Position numbers and translations under genes: made by a program
Notes under the pieces: model-generated
Seen by the model: only the letters and a program-made list of their open reading frames with translations
Database searches by the model: none
What the model was told of the DNA's origin: nothing
Assembly (NCBI GenBank): GCA_017470525.1
Contig: JAFUYM010000025.1
Span: 1 to 64,000, forward strand
Reading direction: 5' to 3'
DNA length: 64,000 bases
Source: Bacteroidaceae bacterium
GTDB lineage: Bacteria > Bacteroidota > Bacteroidia > Bacteroidales > Bacteroidaceae
Shown here: one piece after another, positions 41,174 to 50,249 of the stretch
Numbering within the stretch: position 1 is the stretch's first letter
How the letters are laid out: each line of letters starts with the position of its first letter

Positions 41174-42736
41174 TTATGAATTAAAATTTATATCCACCCA
41201 ACCCCTTGAACTGCCATGCGGTGCGATGCTGAACAAGCCATACTTTGCACCTATCCATTTGCCTTCACGGGCCTGGAAGGGTTCGGGAAGACTGGTATAG
41301 TGTTGACCGTCGAGGCTGTAGGAAAGATGACACACTGCCCCCTTCTCACAGTGGATGCCGAAGGAGATGTGGCAGTCGTAGTTCGTCTTTGCACCTGCCC
41401 CATATTTTCGAGCCTTCACCTGAACGAGCACCTGCTCCGTCTCCTCGCCACCGTTGTCGGCATCCCTGCAGGTGATGCGCTTGAGGAGGAACTGCCCGTT
41501 CTGCAACTCCACAGAGAGACGGCAATAATCGCGCCCCATGATGATGAAGCCCGACTGCTGACCGTCTGCCTTTGCGGTGATGGTCAGATGCAGCGTGTCG
41601 GCGAAGGTCTCGCCATCAAACTTTTTCAGATACAAGTTCGGCACTTCCCACATATTCTTGAACTGGGCAGACACGTTGTGCCCATAGACACGCACCCCGT
41701 TAGGAGTCGGGAAGCCAAAAGCATCCTGATAGTTGGCATGCCACTGGTAAAGAAGACCCTCTCCCCCGACCCCTCTCCCATAAAGGGCAAGGGGGGAACC
41801 CTTCGGGGTGTTTGTCTTTGAAGAACCGACCGCATGGCTCCCCTCGCCCTTTACGGGAGAGGGGTCGGGGGAGAGGGTCTTCTTCATCATGGGAAAACCA
41901 TTCTTCATCTTCACATCCAGCAGGTGCAGGATGCGACCGTATGCCCCACGTTCCTGAAAACAGACGAACTTGTCTGCCACCCAACCGCCCTGATGGATGC
42001 CGTCTTGGTTGAACACCACCTTGCTCTCGTAGGGACCATACACATTTTTACTCCTTAATGCCACCTGCCACCCATGTTCCACGCCACCAGCAGGAGCAAG
42101 GATGTAGTAGTAGCCATCCTTCTTGTAGAATTTCGGTCCCTCTATCGTGTGGTTGCCCTCTACTTGTCCATCATACACCAACACAGGCTTCCCTATCACC
42201 CGGATGCCATCTGCTGACAATTCCCTCACTGTCAGCACACTGTTAAAACCGCATCGGCTGTTTGCCCAACCATTCACGAGGTAACACCTGCCATCCTCGT
42301 CCCACAACGGGCATGTGTCAATCACACCCTTTCCCTCCATCACCAACACAGGCTCACTCCATCGTCCCCGAGGATTGTCCGTCTTCACCATAAAGACACC
42401 ATAGTCGGGGTCGCCCCAATAAATATAATAGGTATCACCATGCCTCCTGATGCTTGGAGCCCATACCCCACAACCATGCTGCACCGTGTTGTAATGCTCC
42501 ACAGGCAAAAGTCGCTCCACCGCATAATTCACCAACTCCCAATGCACCAAGTCCGTGCTGTGCAGAATGGGCAAGCCCGGTGTACACTGGAAACTGCTCG
42601 CCGTGAGCCAGTAGTCGCCCTCCGTGCCTTCACACACATCAGGGTCGCTGTAGTCAGCAAAAACGATTTGTGCCTGTGCAGACATGATGCCACACAGGGT
42701 CAGAAGAAAAATCTGCAACGTAGTCTTAAGTTTCAT
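41174..42736 (-). CDS. GH43 (subfamily 12-like) glycosidase with an in-frame palindromic insertion
   Basis: 520 residues from ATG 42736, overlapping the GH88 stop (ATGA). Signal peptide ends SAQAQ. The propeller shows YSDPDV near 33, GVWAPSIRRHG near 95, DTCPLWDEDG (Asp) near 140 and HTIEGPKFYKK (acid Glu) near 195. A C-terminal concanavalin-like sandwich (about 340-520) is typical of beta-xylosidase/arabinofuranosidase members. Residues about 285-330 (TLSPDPSPVKGEG ... GVGGEGLLYQ) come from a 135-bp inverted-repeat insertion between propeller and sandwich. With GH88 it likely trims decorated xylan or a uronic-acid-rich glycan. Confidence 0.88.
   Translation of the reverse strand: MKLKTTLQIFLLTLCGIMSAQAQIVFADYSDPDVCEGTEGDYWLTASSFQCTPGLPILHSTDLVHWELVNYAVERLLPVEHYNTVQHGCGVWAPSIRRHGDTYYIYWGDPDYGVFMVKTDNPRGRWSEPVLVMEGKGVIDTCPLWDEDGRCYLVNGWANSRCGFNSVLTVRELSADGIRVIGKPVLVYDGQVEGNHTIEGPKFYKKDGYYYILAPAGGVEHGWQVALRSKNVYGPYESKVVFNQDGIHQGGWVADKFVCFQERGAYGRILHLLDVKMKNGFPMMKKTLSPDPSPVKGEGSHAVGSSKTNTPKGSPLALYGRGVGGEGLLYQWHANYQDAFGFPTPNGVRVYGHNVSAQFKNMWEVPNLYLKKFDGETFADTLHLTITAKADGQQSGFIIMGRDYCRLSVELQNGQFLLKRITCRDADNGGEETEQVLVQVKARKYGAGAKTNYDCHISFGIHCEKGAVCHLSYSLDGQHYTSLPEPFQAREGKWIGAKYGLFSIAPHGSSRGWVDINFNS
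41750..41884. repeat. 135-bp inverted-repeat element inside the GH43 gene
   Basis: Arms of 45 nt (41750-41794 and 41840-41884) pair with two mismatches around a 45-nt loop. The total length is 45 codons, so the reading frame is kept. The arms are rich in C/G runs (CTCCCCCGACCCCTCTCCC). Confidence 0.92.
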
Positions 42737-43914
42737 TGTGGATAGTTTTTGAGTCTTAAAAGTGCTTCCAGATAGTAGTAATCGGCATAGTTGATGCTGG
42801 CATCCACCTCTGTGCCAGCAGGCATGTTGCCCACACTGTGCAGGAGGAAGGCAGGATTTTTCTCGCGGCTCTGGTAGTCGGCAGAACTGAGAGTGATGAG
42901 CATCCGTTTTGCCTCCTTCATGTAGCACTCCGACACAGGCGTTTCCACATATTGTGCCAGTTCTACGAGAGCACTCGCCGCAATGGCGGCGGCACTGGCA
43001 TCGCGGAAGGAGTGCGGTATCATCGGGTCGCCCATGTCCCACCAAGGGATGCCATCGTCAGGCAAACGGGACAGATACGCCTCCGTCACCTGCTGGGCAA
43101 AGTCGAGGAAACGCTGCTCCCCAGTGTAGCGATAGACCATTGTATAGCCATAAATCGCCCATGCTTGTCCACGGCTCCACAGGGTGTTGTCTCCAAAGCC
43201 CTGATGAGTGCAGTTGTACAGATGCCTGCCCGTCACAGGGTCATACACCGCCACATGATTCGCCGTATGGTCGGGACGGAACTGATACTTCATCGTCGTG
43301 TCAGCATGACACACTGCTATGTCATAGTTCTCCTTCTTGCCAGAGAAGAAGAGCAGTTCGAGGTTCATCATATTGTCCATGATGGTGTTATGTCCACCAA
43401 ACATCGCCACATTTCTCGGCCATGACAGCAACGTGCCTACACGGGGATTGAACAGCGTGGCAAGCGAGTCGGCAGCCGCAAGCAGCACCTCCCTGTAATG
43501 CTCATCATGCGTCGTCTCCCACCCTTTCAGATAAGAGCCAATCATGATGAATCCCAAGTCGTGGTCGTAGATGGGGCTGTACGCCAGATACTCCAACTCC
43601 TGGGTGAAGCGTCGAGCCTCAAGTGTGTCAGCACACATCCAAAGAATGCCAGGAAAGAACCCTGCACACCACTCATCGGGTCTCTTCACGCTTCTCAAGT
43701 TCCAATGGTGCTCTGCCGCACCCACATATCGGGGAGTCAACGTGTAGTCTATCTTCCCATCCCTTCCACGCAATTCCCTCAAAGTCCGCTCCACCTGCCC
43801 ACGGCAATACTCCACCTGCCCATCCACATCCAGCACCTGCGCCACAGCCACAGAGCCACGGCAAAGATACGCCAAAGCCACGAGAACGGCAAGAAAACAA
43901 GCCCTGTTTTTCAT
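42733..43914 (-). CDS. GH88 unsaturated glucuronyl hydrolase
   Basis: 393 residues, signal peptide ending SVAVAQ. GH88 enzymes hydrate the 4,5-double bond of the unsaturated uronic acid left by polysaccharide lyases. The (alpha/alpha)6 barrel shows WCAGFFPGILW near 83, the catalytic-type Asp in YDHDLGFIM near 116, GQAWAIYGY near 255 and SFRDASAAAI near 303. It fits the alginate-lyase-type enzymes at 47.5 and 23.4 kb, which would supply its substrate. It lies between the ECF sigma factor gene and GH43 in one operon. Confidence 0.93.
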   Translation of the reverse strand: MKNRACFLAVLVALAYLCRGSVAVAQVLDVDGQVEYCRGQVERTLRELRGRDGKIDYTLTPRYVGAAEHHWNLRSVKRPDEWCAGFFPGILWMCADTLEARRFTQELEYLAYSPIYDHDLGFIMIGSYLKGWETTHDEHYREVLLAAADSLATLFNPRVGTLLSWPRNVAMFGGHNTIMDNMMNLELLFFSGKKENYDIAVCHADTTMKYQFRPDHTANHVAVYDPVTGRHLYNCTHQGFGDNTLWSRGQAWAIYGYTMVYRYTGEQRFLDFAQQVTEAYLSRLPDDGIPWWDMGDPMIPHSFRDASAAAIAASALVELAQYVETPVSECYMKEAKRMLITLSSADYQSREKNPAFLLHSVGNMPAGTEVDASINYADYYYLEALLRLKNYPQ

Positions 43915-43950
43915 CTTTTACGCAATTTTTTGTTCATCAACGATTCTTTT

Positions 43951-44445
43951 TCAGGAGGCAAAAGCACGGCGAACCTGCTCACGCACCACCTTACGGCTGA
44001 CAAAAAGGTGCGCCTCCACCGTCCGAGGACTGATGTGGAGTTGCTCGGAAATCTCGGCAATGCTGCGCCCCTCAAAGCGAGAAAGCCCATACACCATCCG
44101 ACGCTTCTCGGGCATCGCACGAAGCACACACCTCTCACATTCCTCAATCTCATGGACACGCACCGTTTGTGCCGTGCTCTCCACCGCCACACCCTCATGC
44201 GTGTACATATCACATATATGCTCCCACATCCGCTTGCGCCGCAAGTGGTCAACCATCAGATGGCGGCACGTGGTGAAAAGCAATCCCTTCACAGAGTCAG
44301 CATGCAGACCCACCTGCATCTCCAGCAGTCGCACGAAAGCATCCTGCACGATGTCTTCGGCAAGGGCGATATCCCGCACCCGTACATTGACATAGTTGAC
44401 AAGCAACTGGCGATACTGAATGAAAGCAAACTTAATCATGTCCAT
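43951..44445 (-). CDS. ECF-type RNA polymerase sigma factor without adjacent anti-sigma
   Basis: 164 residues; ATG 44445 or 44439. Region 2 is visible as LAEDIVQDAFVRLLE and TCRHLMVDHLRRKR. Region 4 is RMVYGLSRFEGRSIAEISEQLHISPRTVEAHL, giving the -35-binding HTH. In Bacteroidota such sigma factors normally precede a FecR-type anti-sigma and SusC/D. Here the next genes, 36 bp on, are GH88 and GH43, and no anti-sigma is nearby. It is divergent from the propeller-AraC regulator. Gene control of the GH88-GH43 operon is a plausible inference. Confidence 0.9.
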   Translation of the reverse strand: MDMIKFAFIQYRQLLVNYVNVRVRDIALAEDIVQDAFVRLLEMQVGLHADSVKGLLFTTCRHLMVDHLRRKRMWEHICDMYTHEGVAVESTAQTVRVHEIEECERCVLRAMPEKRRMVYGLSRFEGRSIAEISEQLHISPRTVEAHLFVSRKVVREQVRRAFAS

Positions 44446-44473
44446 AAGAGTCAGTCTAAAGGTTGTTATGCTG

Positions 44474-44481
44474 CAAAGTTA
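44474..44481 (-). promoter_or_regulatory. -7 box TAACTTTG of the sigma factor operon
   Basis: Perfect match 28 bp before ATG 44445. Confidence 0.65.
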
Positions 44482-44596
44482 CATCTTTCTCCACTCTCTT
44501 CAATACTTTTCCCACCAATTGTTTTCCGAGTAAATAGAAATGGAATAAATATTTGTCATATTATTTATTTTCAACTATTTGACCAATTACTATTTC

Positions 44597-44658
44597 TTTG
44601 TCCTGAATTATTTTAAGGACAAAAGTTTGGTGTATTTCTTCAAAAAACGTTACCTTTG
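44597..44658 (+). promoter_or_regulatory. Promoter with upstream inverted repeat for the propeller-AraC regulator
   Basis: -33 TTTG (44626-44629), 21-bp spacer, -7 TACCTTTG (44651-44658). Just upstream TTTGTCCT (44597-44604) pairs with AGGACAAA (44616-44623), an operator-sized inverted repeat in the usual activator position. The ATG is at 44684. Confidence 0.65.
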
Positions 44659-44683
44659 CAACCACTAACCTCACACAACATAT

Positions 44684-47302
44684 ATGGCACCACACATCAT
44701 TTCCTTTCTTTGCTGCTGGCTGATGGCAATTGCTCTCAGCGGTCAACCCATGCGGCACTCCGACCAACTGACCTCGTATGACGGTTTAGGGCACGAAACC
44801 GTGTTCAAAATATACAAAGACCGTCAAGGTCTGCTGTGGCTCGGCACCAACAAGGGAATACGTTCATACAATGGGCACACGGTCTGCAAGATACACAGCG
44901 ATGCCGAGATGGGATTTGTCTATACCCTCGAAGAAACGGCAGAAGGACAGTTGCTGGCAGGAAGTTCCACGGGACTTTATGAGATTGACCGTAAAAAAAG
45001 AACGGCACGACACATTGCCAAAGAGGTGGAAGATGTCAATTCCATCTGTGGCGACCTGATAGGTGGGACGGGCGGACTGTGGAAGAAGAAAGAAGGCAAA
45101 TACCAAGCGATGCCTATCGAAAGCAGCGTCATCTCCAAGGGAAATGCCGTGACAGACATCATCCCCGATGGGAAAAACGGCGTATGGGTCAGCACCACAA
45201 AACGACTGGTACACCTGCCCCTTTCTGACGGCAAGATGCAGAAGTACAGCATCCCCGACTCCTTGATGGCTGGCAACATCAACCGCATCTGTCTGATTGG
45301 CAATCAGATTCATATCGGCACACGCAATGACGGGCTGTTGACATTCGACACCCAAACCCACCAGACACGGCGAGGATTGAGCGTACCTTCCAACGTGATT
45401 ACCGACGTGAACACCGACGGCAAACGCTACCTCTATGTCTCCACCGATGGCAATGGTGCCTACACCCTCGACGTGCTGCATGACAGCATCGTGGAAGAGC
45501 ACCACGGGAGAACCGATGCTATCTACACCTTTTGGAGAGACAAACAACTTGGAATCAATTATTTCGGTTACTATTTGGAAGGCTTTTCCCACAACCTCTA
45601 CACCCGCCACCTTGTCAGCACCTACCAGCACAAAGAATTGGACACACGCTCTCTGCCCACACGCAGTTTCTGCCGCTACGGGCACCTGCTTGCCATCGGC
45701 ACGAGGAAAGGACTTTACCTCGTGGATGAAACACTGAACAATACCTGCCACATCACTCCCAATGAACTGGGAGCCAACATCGTGACCAACATCGTGTTTT
45801 TCCAAGGGCAATTTGTCGTGGCCACTTACGAGAAAGGGCTACGAAGACTCAGCACCGACGGTGTGCTTACTCCCCTGCTCGATAAAGGCAGTTTTTCCCA
45901 CCTCTGCCCCTCCCCCGACGGCAATCGGCTCTTTGCCATCAGCAATATGGGCGTGACAGTGATGGACGAGCAATTGTCCGTCATCAAACAATTCGACAGC
46001 CACAACAGCGAACTGCCTGACGAGTATCTGACCGACATCCTGTTCGACCAGACTGGCAAAGCGTGGATTGGAAGCCTGTCACAACTCTGTGTCTATGACC
46101 CGCTGCTCCACACGATTCAGTCGAACGGTTTCCCTCAGAATTTCTTCAACGAAATGCCTTCTCTGAAATTCTCCATGGCAGCCGATGGAGAGATGCTGGC
46201 ATGGTCGGGCAACCGGCTCTACAAATCACGAATCGACTTCAGCGCTTACGAAAAGGTGAACATCTGCCAACGCCTTCACATCGACGAAATCAACTTCATT
46301 CTATGGCATCAGAACCACTACTGGATGGGCACGAGCGAAGGACTCTTTGTGGTCGATAAAGACTTCTCGTCACACATTCAGCATTTGAGCGAGGCGGACG
46401 GCTTGCCGTCCCTTCGTTTCCAGAGCCAGGAGTGGCAGGTAGAAGCAGATGGCACCCTCTGGATGGCAACCGACAGGGGCATTGTAACCATGACGAAAGA
46501 GCAGCAGAATCACTTGGGCGACAGCATTCCCGGCAAGGTGGCGATGAACACACTGATATGGGACGGGAGCCGACTCGCAGCCTTTCAGCCCCTCCTGCTC
46601 AACTATGGCACCGATTTAGGAAAGATGTACGAATGGGTGCTGGATGGCAATGCACCCCAAGTGTGTGCCGATGGAGAAATGGCTGCACCTACGGAACAAA
46701 TATGGGGAAGGCATCGACTGAAGGTGCAGTTGCTGGGGCATCCCGAAACACAGATGGAGATGACCTACATCTATCTGCCATCGCCCCTCTTCTGGGCATG
46801 TACTGCCATCTTGCTGCTCATCGGCTTGAGCATTTGGCTGGCACGACACGAGGCGGTGAACACCTACAAAGCCGAGGAAGACGAGAAAAAACGATTGGCA
46901 GAGGAGGCACGGCAGGCTAAACTTTATGAGCGGCAACGACTGACGGAAGATGAGCGAACTGACATATATAATAAAGTACGCATGTATTTGGGTGAGCATC
47001 CCGACTATCGGAACGTATCCTTCCGTCTGGGCGATTTGGCAGATAGAGTGGGCATCTCGTCGGCACGGCTCTCCCAAATGTTCAGCATTCACCTCCACAC
47101 CTCCTTTGCAGACTATGTGAACCGTCTCCGCATCGAGGATTTCAAGACGAGGGCAAAGGATGCCGCCTGCAACCAGTACACCACTGTCGCCCTTGCCGAG
47201 ATGTGCGGACTGAAGAAGTCAGCCTTTTTTGCTGCCTTCAAGAAATATGAAGGATGCACCCCTAATGAATGGATGGAACGGGAGGGCATCGAACGAAAAT
47301 GA
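44684..47302 (+). CDS. Propeller sensor-TM-AraC regulator without kinase or receiver
   Basis: 872 residues. The N-terminal signal is short (ending ALSGQ). About 680 residues of two-component-regulator propeller repeats follow (GLLWLGTNKGIRSYNG, GVWVSTTKRLVHL, GKAWIGSLSQLCVYDP and others). One TM (LFWACTAILLLIGLSIWL, about 703-720), a charged coiled coil and an AraC HTH (about 765-872: VGISSARLSQMFSIHLHTSFADYVN, LAEMCGLKKSAFFAAFKKYEGCTPNEWM) complete it. Hybrid two-component systems (HTCS) share the ends but carry HisKA, HATPase and receiver between; all are missing and the spacing leaves no room. It would sense oligosaccharide in the periplasm and act on DNA while tethered. It precedes a lyase gene and has a paralogue at 50250. 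Confidence 0.88.
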   Translation: MAPHIISFLCCWLMAIALSGQPMRHSDQLTSYDGLGHETVFKIYKDRQGLLWLGTNKGIRSYNGHTVCKIHSDAEMGFVYTLEETAEGQLLAGSSTGLYEIDRKKRTARHIAKEVEDVNSICGDLIGGTGGLWKKKEGKYQAMPIESSVISKGNAVTDIIPDGKNGVWVSTTKRLVHLPLSDGKMQKYSIPDSLMAGNINRICLIGNQIHIGTRNDGLLTFDTQTHQTRRGLSVPSNVITDVNTDGKRYLYVSTDGNGAYTLDVLHDSIVEEHHGRTDAIYTFWRDKQLGINYFGYYLEGFSHNLYTRHLVSTYQHKELDTRSLPTRSFCRYGHLLAIGTRKGLYLVDETLNNTCHITPNELGANIVTNIVFFQGQFVVATYEKGLRRLSTDGVLTPLLDKGSFSHLCPSPDGNRLFAISNMGVTVMDEQLSVIKQFDSHNSELPDEYLTDILFDQTGKAWIGSLSQLCVYDPLLHTIQSNGFPQNFFNEMPSLKFSMAADGEMLAWSGNRLYKSRIDFSAYEKVNICQRLHIDEINFILWHQNHYWMGTSEGLFVVDKDFSSHIQHLSEADGLPSLRFQSQEWQVEADGTLWMATDRGIVTMTKEQQNHLGDSIPGKVAMNTLIWDGSRLAAFQPLLLNYGTDLGKMYEWVLDGNAPQVCADGEMAAPTEQIWGRHRLKVQLLGHPETQMEMTYIYLPSPLFWACTAILLLIGLSIWLARHEAVNTYKAEEDEKKRLAEEARQAKLYERQRLTEDERTDIYNKVRMYLGEHPDYRNVSFRLGDLADRVGISSARLSQMFSIHLHTSFADYVNRLRIEDFKTRAKDAACNQYTTVALAEMCGLKKSAFFAAFKKYEGCTPNEWMEREGIERK

Positions 47303-47312
47303 GTCTCCAGCA

Positions 47313-47377
47313 CCGTACCCCTCGGGTATGACCAGGCGCACCCCTCGAGTACAACCAACCGTACCCCTCGGGTACGA
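47313..47377. repeat. Three-unit 23-bp-period array between regulator and lyase gene
   Basis: 19-bp units start at 47313, 47336 and 47359 with 4-nt spacers (CCAG, CCAA). The consensus is CCGTACCCCTCGGGTACGA, palindromic around CCTCG. It begins 11 bp after the regulator stop and ends 89 bp before the lyase ATG. Confidence 0.85.
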
Positions 47378-47466
47378 TTCTGGAAATACTTGCATTTTGT
47401 CATTTTCCCCTAAGTGTTTTCTCCTTTTCATTCGTATAAGAGGGAAAAAGACTGAAAAACGAAACG

Positions 47467-50163
47467 ATGATGAAAACTTTTCTGAAAGTGACGCTGACGG
47501 TACTGGGTGTATGCGTCGGCACAACAGCGACAGCACAAGAGTACAACACGGAGCGTGGGTTCATCCACCCTGGTGGTCTGCACACTCAGGCAGACTTCGA
47601 CCGCATCAAGCAACAGTTGGCAGATGGCAACGAGAAGGTGAAGGCTGCCTACAACGTGCTGAAGAGTGCAGCCTATTCACAGGCTTCGGCAGCCACCTAT
47701 CCTGTGGAGACGATTGTGCGAGGCGGCAGTGGCGAGAACTACATCAACGCGGCACGGGGTGCCACGATTGCCTACCAGAATGCCTTGCGTTGGAAGATAG
47801 ACGGCACCAAAGCCAATGCCGACCATGCGGTGAAAGTGCTGATGGATTGGTGCAACACCACCAAAGCCATCAGCGGCACGTCCGACCAGTGTCTGGCAAA
47901 AGGGCTTTATGGCTATGAGTTTGCCCAAGCAGCCGAATTGATGCGTGACTACGAGGGATGGAGTCGTGAGGACTTCCACAAGTTTCAAGAGTGGATGCTT
48001 CAGGTGTGGTATCCCGGCTGCATCGGGTTCTTGCGCAACCGCAACGGCACGTGGGAGAACACTGGCAAATGGTGGCAGGCTCCCGGACACTACTGGAGCA
48101 ACTGGGGTCTGTGCAACGCCTTGGCAGTCATCAGCATCGGTGTGCTGTGCGACGATGTGTTCATCTACAACCAAGGCATGTCCTTCATCAAATACGACCA
48201 AGTGGGCACCTTCAAAGACCCACGCACCGACAACCCCATCCTGAACGATGGCTTGACGGAGTTCTGGGGCAATCTGGTGGTGACCACGACCGAATCGGAG
48301 TTGGAAACAGGAGCCTACGGCAAACTGGGACAGACGAACGAGAGCGGACGCGACACGGGGCATGCGGCAATGGCGTTGGGACTTGCCATCGACATCGCTC
48401 ACCAAGGGTGGAACCAAGGGGATGACCTCTTCGCCTACATGGACCACCGCATTGCCGCTGGCATCGAATATGTGGCTGCTCAGACACAGAGCGTAGAAGG
48501 ATTGCCTTGGACGAACTACAAGTATGGCACCAATGGCATCTATTACACAGATGGTCGCTGTTGGGAGATGACAGCACCTGCCCTTGGTGCACAGATGCGA
48601 CCCTATTGGGGCACCGTCATCGGTCATTACGAGGGTGTGAAAGGCGTGAAGATGCCTTTCTCCGAACAGGCATACAACGAGATGGGCATCGATGCCGGCG
48701 GACAAGGCAGCACCTCGGGCGGCTACGACCACTTGGGCTATTCGGTGCTGATGAACACACGCGACCAGCAACTGGCTACTGCCGACCAAGTGCCGACGGA
48801 ACTCTCTCCCCAAATCACCTACAACGGCAAGACCATTGCCCACAGCGAACTGGGTGGATTGACCAACACCTATCAGACCACCGCCCTCACCAACCGTGCA
48901 TTGGCAGCAGGCACCGTCCTCACCCTCTCGCCTCAACTGCCCGAGGGCACGACCGACACGGGTAACTGGCAATGGAACACAGGTGAGACCACCCGCGAAA
49001 TCACGGTCACCGCCGATCGGTCTTTCATCTACAGAGCCACCTACACCAACGAACATGGCATTGAAAGCCAGATTTGTTTTCCCATCGCGGTGCAGGGCGA
49101 TTGCCATCCCACTCCTGTCAAAACCTCCATCACCTATAATGGCACAACGACCGAGAATGCGACTGACATCACAATCCTCTACGGCGGTTCCGTCACGCTT
49201 GGCGTGACAGACAATGCAGGTTATGGCAATTACAAATGGAGCACCAATGCCACGGCACAGTCCATCACTGTGTCTGGCATCCGAGCCAACAAAGACGTGA
49301 CCTGCACGTTCTACAACCAAGGTGGATGTGCAACGACCGTGACTTTCCACATCACCGTGCGTGATGTCCGTCCAGACCTCATCCTCAACGACAACACATT
49401 GCAAGACACGCTCACCGTCATCTGTACAGAAGGCGACAAAGTCACGCTTACCCCCACCACTGCAGCCACTCGCAGAAACGGTACATGGCTGTGGGACAAT
49501 GGTAGTGCCGAAAACAGCCTAAGCATTGACAGCGTGGAGACCAGCACTTTCCACACCGTCACTTACACTATCGGCGATGCCATCACCACTCTTCATTATT
49601 CCATCTATGTGAAAGATGCCACCGACCGCCTTTTTCCAATGGGCAACTACCTTATCCGTCACCGTGACAGCGGCATGCTGCTCACCAACCGTGGGGACTC
49701 AGCGGTATTGGCACTTCCCATTCATGGTATGGAGGAATCCACAGAAGCACACTATGATGCCACCCAGGTGTGGTTCATCGACAACCCTGGCACAGCACGT
49801 TATGATTTCATCTCTCTTGCCGATTCCACCCACATGACCCAGACAGGAGTCATGAAGAAAAACACCTTTCGCCCACACCGCCTCAGTTTCGCCAAAGGCA
49901 CTGACTACTGTGCCATCAGTAACAGCAGTAGCCAGTACTGGGTGGTGGAGAGCGACCTCAACATCCTCTACGGCACCACAAAAAAACTGACCGACTATCC
50001 CTTTGAACTGATTCCAGCAGACCACTCCTCCACATCCATCACCTCCCCCGTTCCCCCATCTCCATCCCCCATCACCATCTATGACCTCTCGGGACGCCGA
50101 CTGTCTGGCATCCCCGCCAAGGGGTTCTACATCAGCAACGGAAAAAAATATTGGGCAAGATAG
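47467..50163 (+). CDS. Large secreted alginate-lyase-type polysaccharide lyase
   Basis: 898 residues. Signal peptide (MMKTFLKVTLTVLGVCVG, ending ATAQ). The alpha/alpha-toroid lyase domain covers about 28-400, with GFIHPGGLHTQADFDRIKQ, WWQAPGHYWSNWGLCNALAV, SGRDTGHAAMALGLAID near 293 and NQGDDLFAYMDHRIAAGIEY. The last two parallel motifs in the 23.4-kb fusion protein. Several Ig-like modules (about 440-720), a beta-trefoil-like stretch and a type IX-style tail (IYDLSGRRLSGIPAKGFYISNGKK) follow. It fits the PL38/alginate-lyase group and would cut a uronic-acid polymer by elimination, feeding GH88. Confidence 0.78.
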   Translation: MMKTFLKVTLTVLGVCVGTTATAQEYNTERGFIHPGGLHTQADFDRIKQQLADGNEKVKAAYNVLKSAAYSQASAATYPVETIVRGGSGENYINAARGATIAYQNALRWKIDGTKANADHAVKVLMDWCNTTKAISGTSDQCLAKGLYGYEFAQAAELMRDYEGWSREDFHKFQEWMLQVWYPGCIGFLRNRNGTWENTGKWWQAPGHYWSNWGLCNALAVISIGVLCDDVFIYNQGMSFIKYDQVGTFKDPRTDNPILNDGLTEFWGNLVVTTTESELETGAYGKLGQTNESGRDTGHAAMALGLAIDIAHQGWNQGDDLFAYMDHRIAAGIEYVAAQTQSVEGLPWTNYKYGTNGIYYTDGRCWEMTAPALGAQMRPYWGTVIGHYEGVKGVKMPFSEQAYNEMGIDAGGQGSTSGGYDHLGYSVLMNTRDQQLATADQVPTELSPQITYNGKTIAHSELGGLTNTYQTTALTNRALAAGTVLTLSPQLPEGTTDTGNWQWNTGETTREITVTADRSFIYRATYTNEHGIESQICFPIAVQGDCHPTPVKTSITYNGTTTENATDITILYGGSVTLGVTDNAGYGNYKWSTNATAQSITVSGIRANKDVTCTFYNQGGCATTVTFHITVRDVRPDLILNDNTLQDTLTVICTEGDKVTLTPTTAATRRNGTWLWDNGSAENSLSIDSVETSTFHTVTYTIGDAITTLHYSIYVKDATDRLFPMGNYLIRHRDSGMLLTNRGDSAVLALPIHGMEESTEAHYDATQVWFIDNPGTARYDFISLADSTHMTQTGVMKKNTFRPHRLSFAKGTDYCAISNSSSQYWVVESDLNILYGTTKKLTDYPFELIPADHSSTSITSPVPPSPSPITIYDLSGRRLSGIPAKGFYISNGKKYWAR

Positions 50164-50212
50164 TTTTTTAGGTAATTATTTGGGGGTGTCGGAGAAAAGA
50201 CGTACCTTTGCA

Positions 50213-50220
50213 ATCGACTA
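50213..50220 (+). promoter_or_regulatory. -7 box TACCTTTG of the output-less sensor
   Basis: Perfect match 29 bp before the ATG at 50250. Confidence 0.65.
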
Positions 50221-50249
50221 ACTGACTCATTATTGACCTTCATATACTC

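Noticed and set aside
47677-49404. Long open frame (575 codons) on the minus strand
   Set aside because: Shadow of the lyase gene, produced by its codon bias; no promoter or motif.
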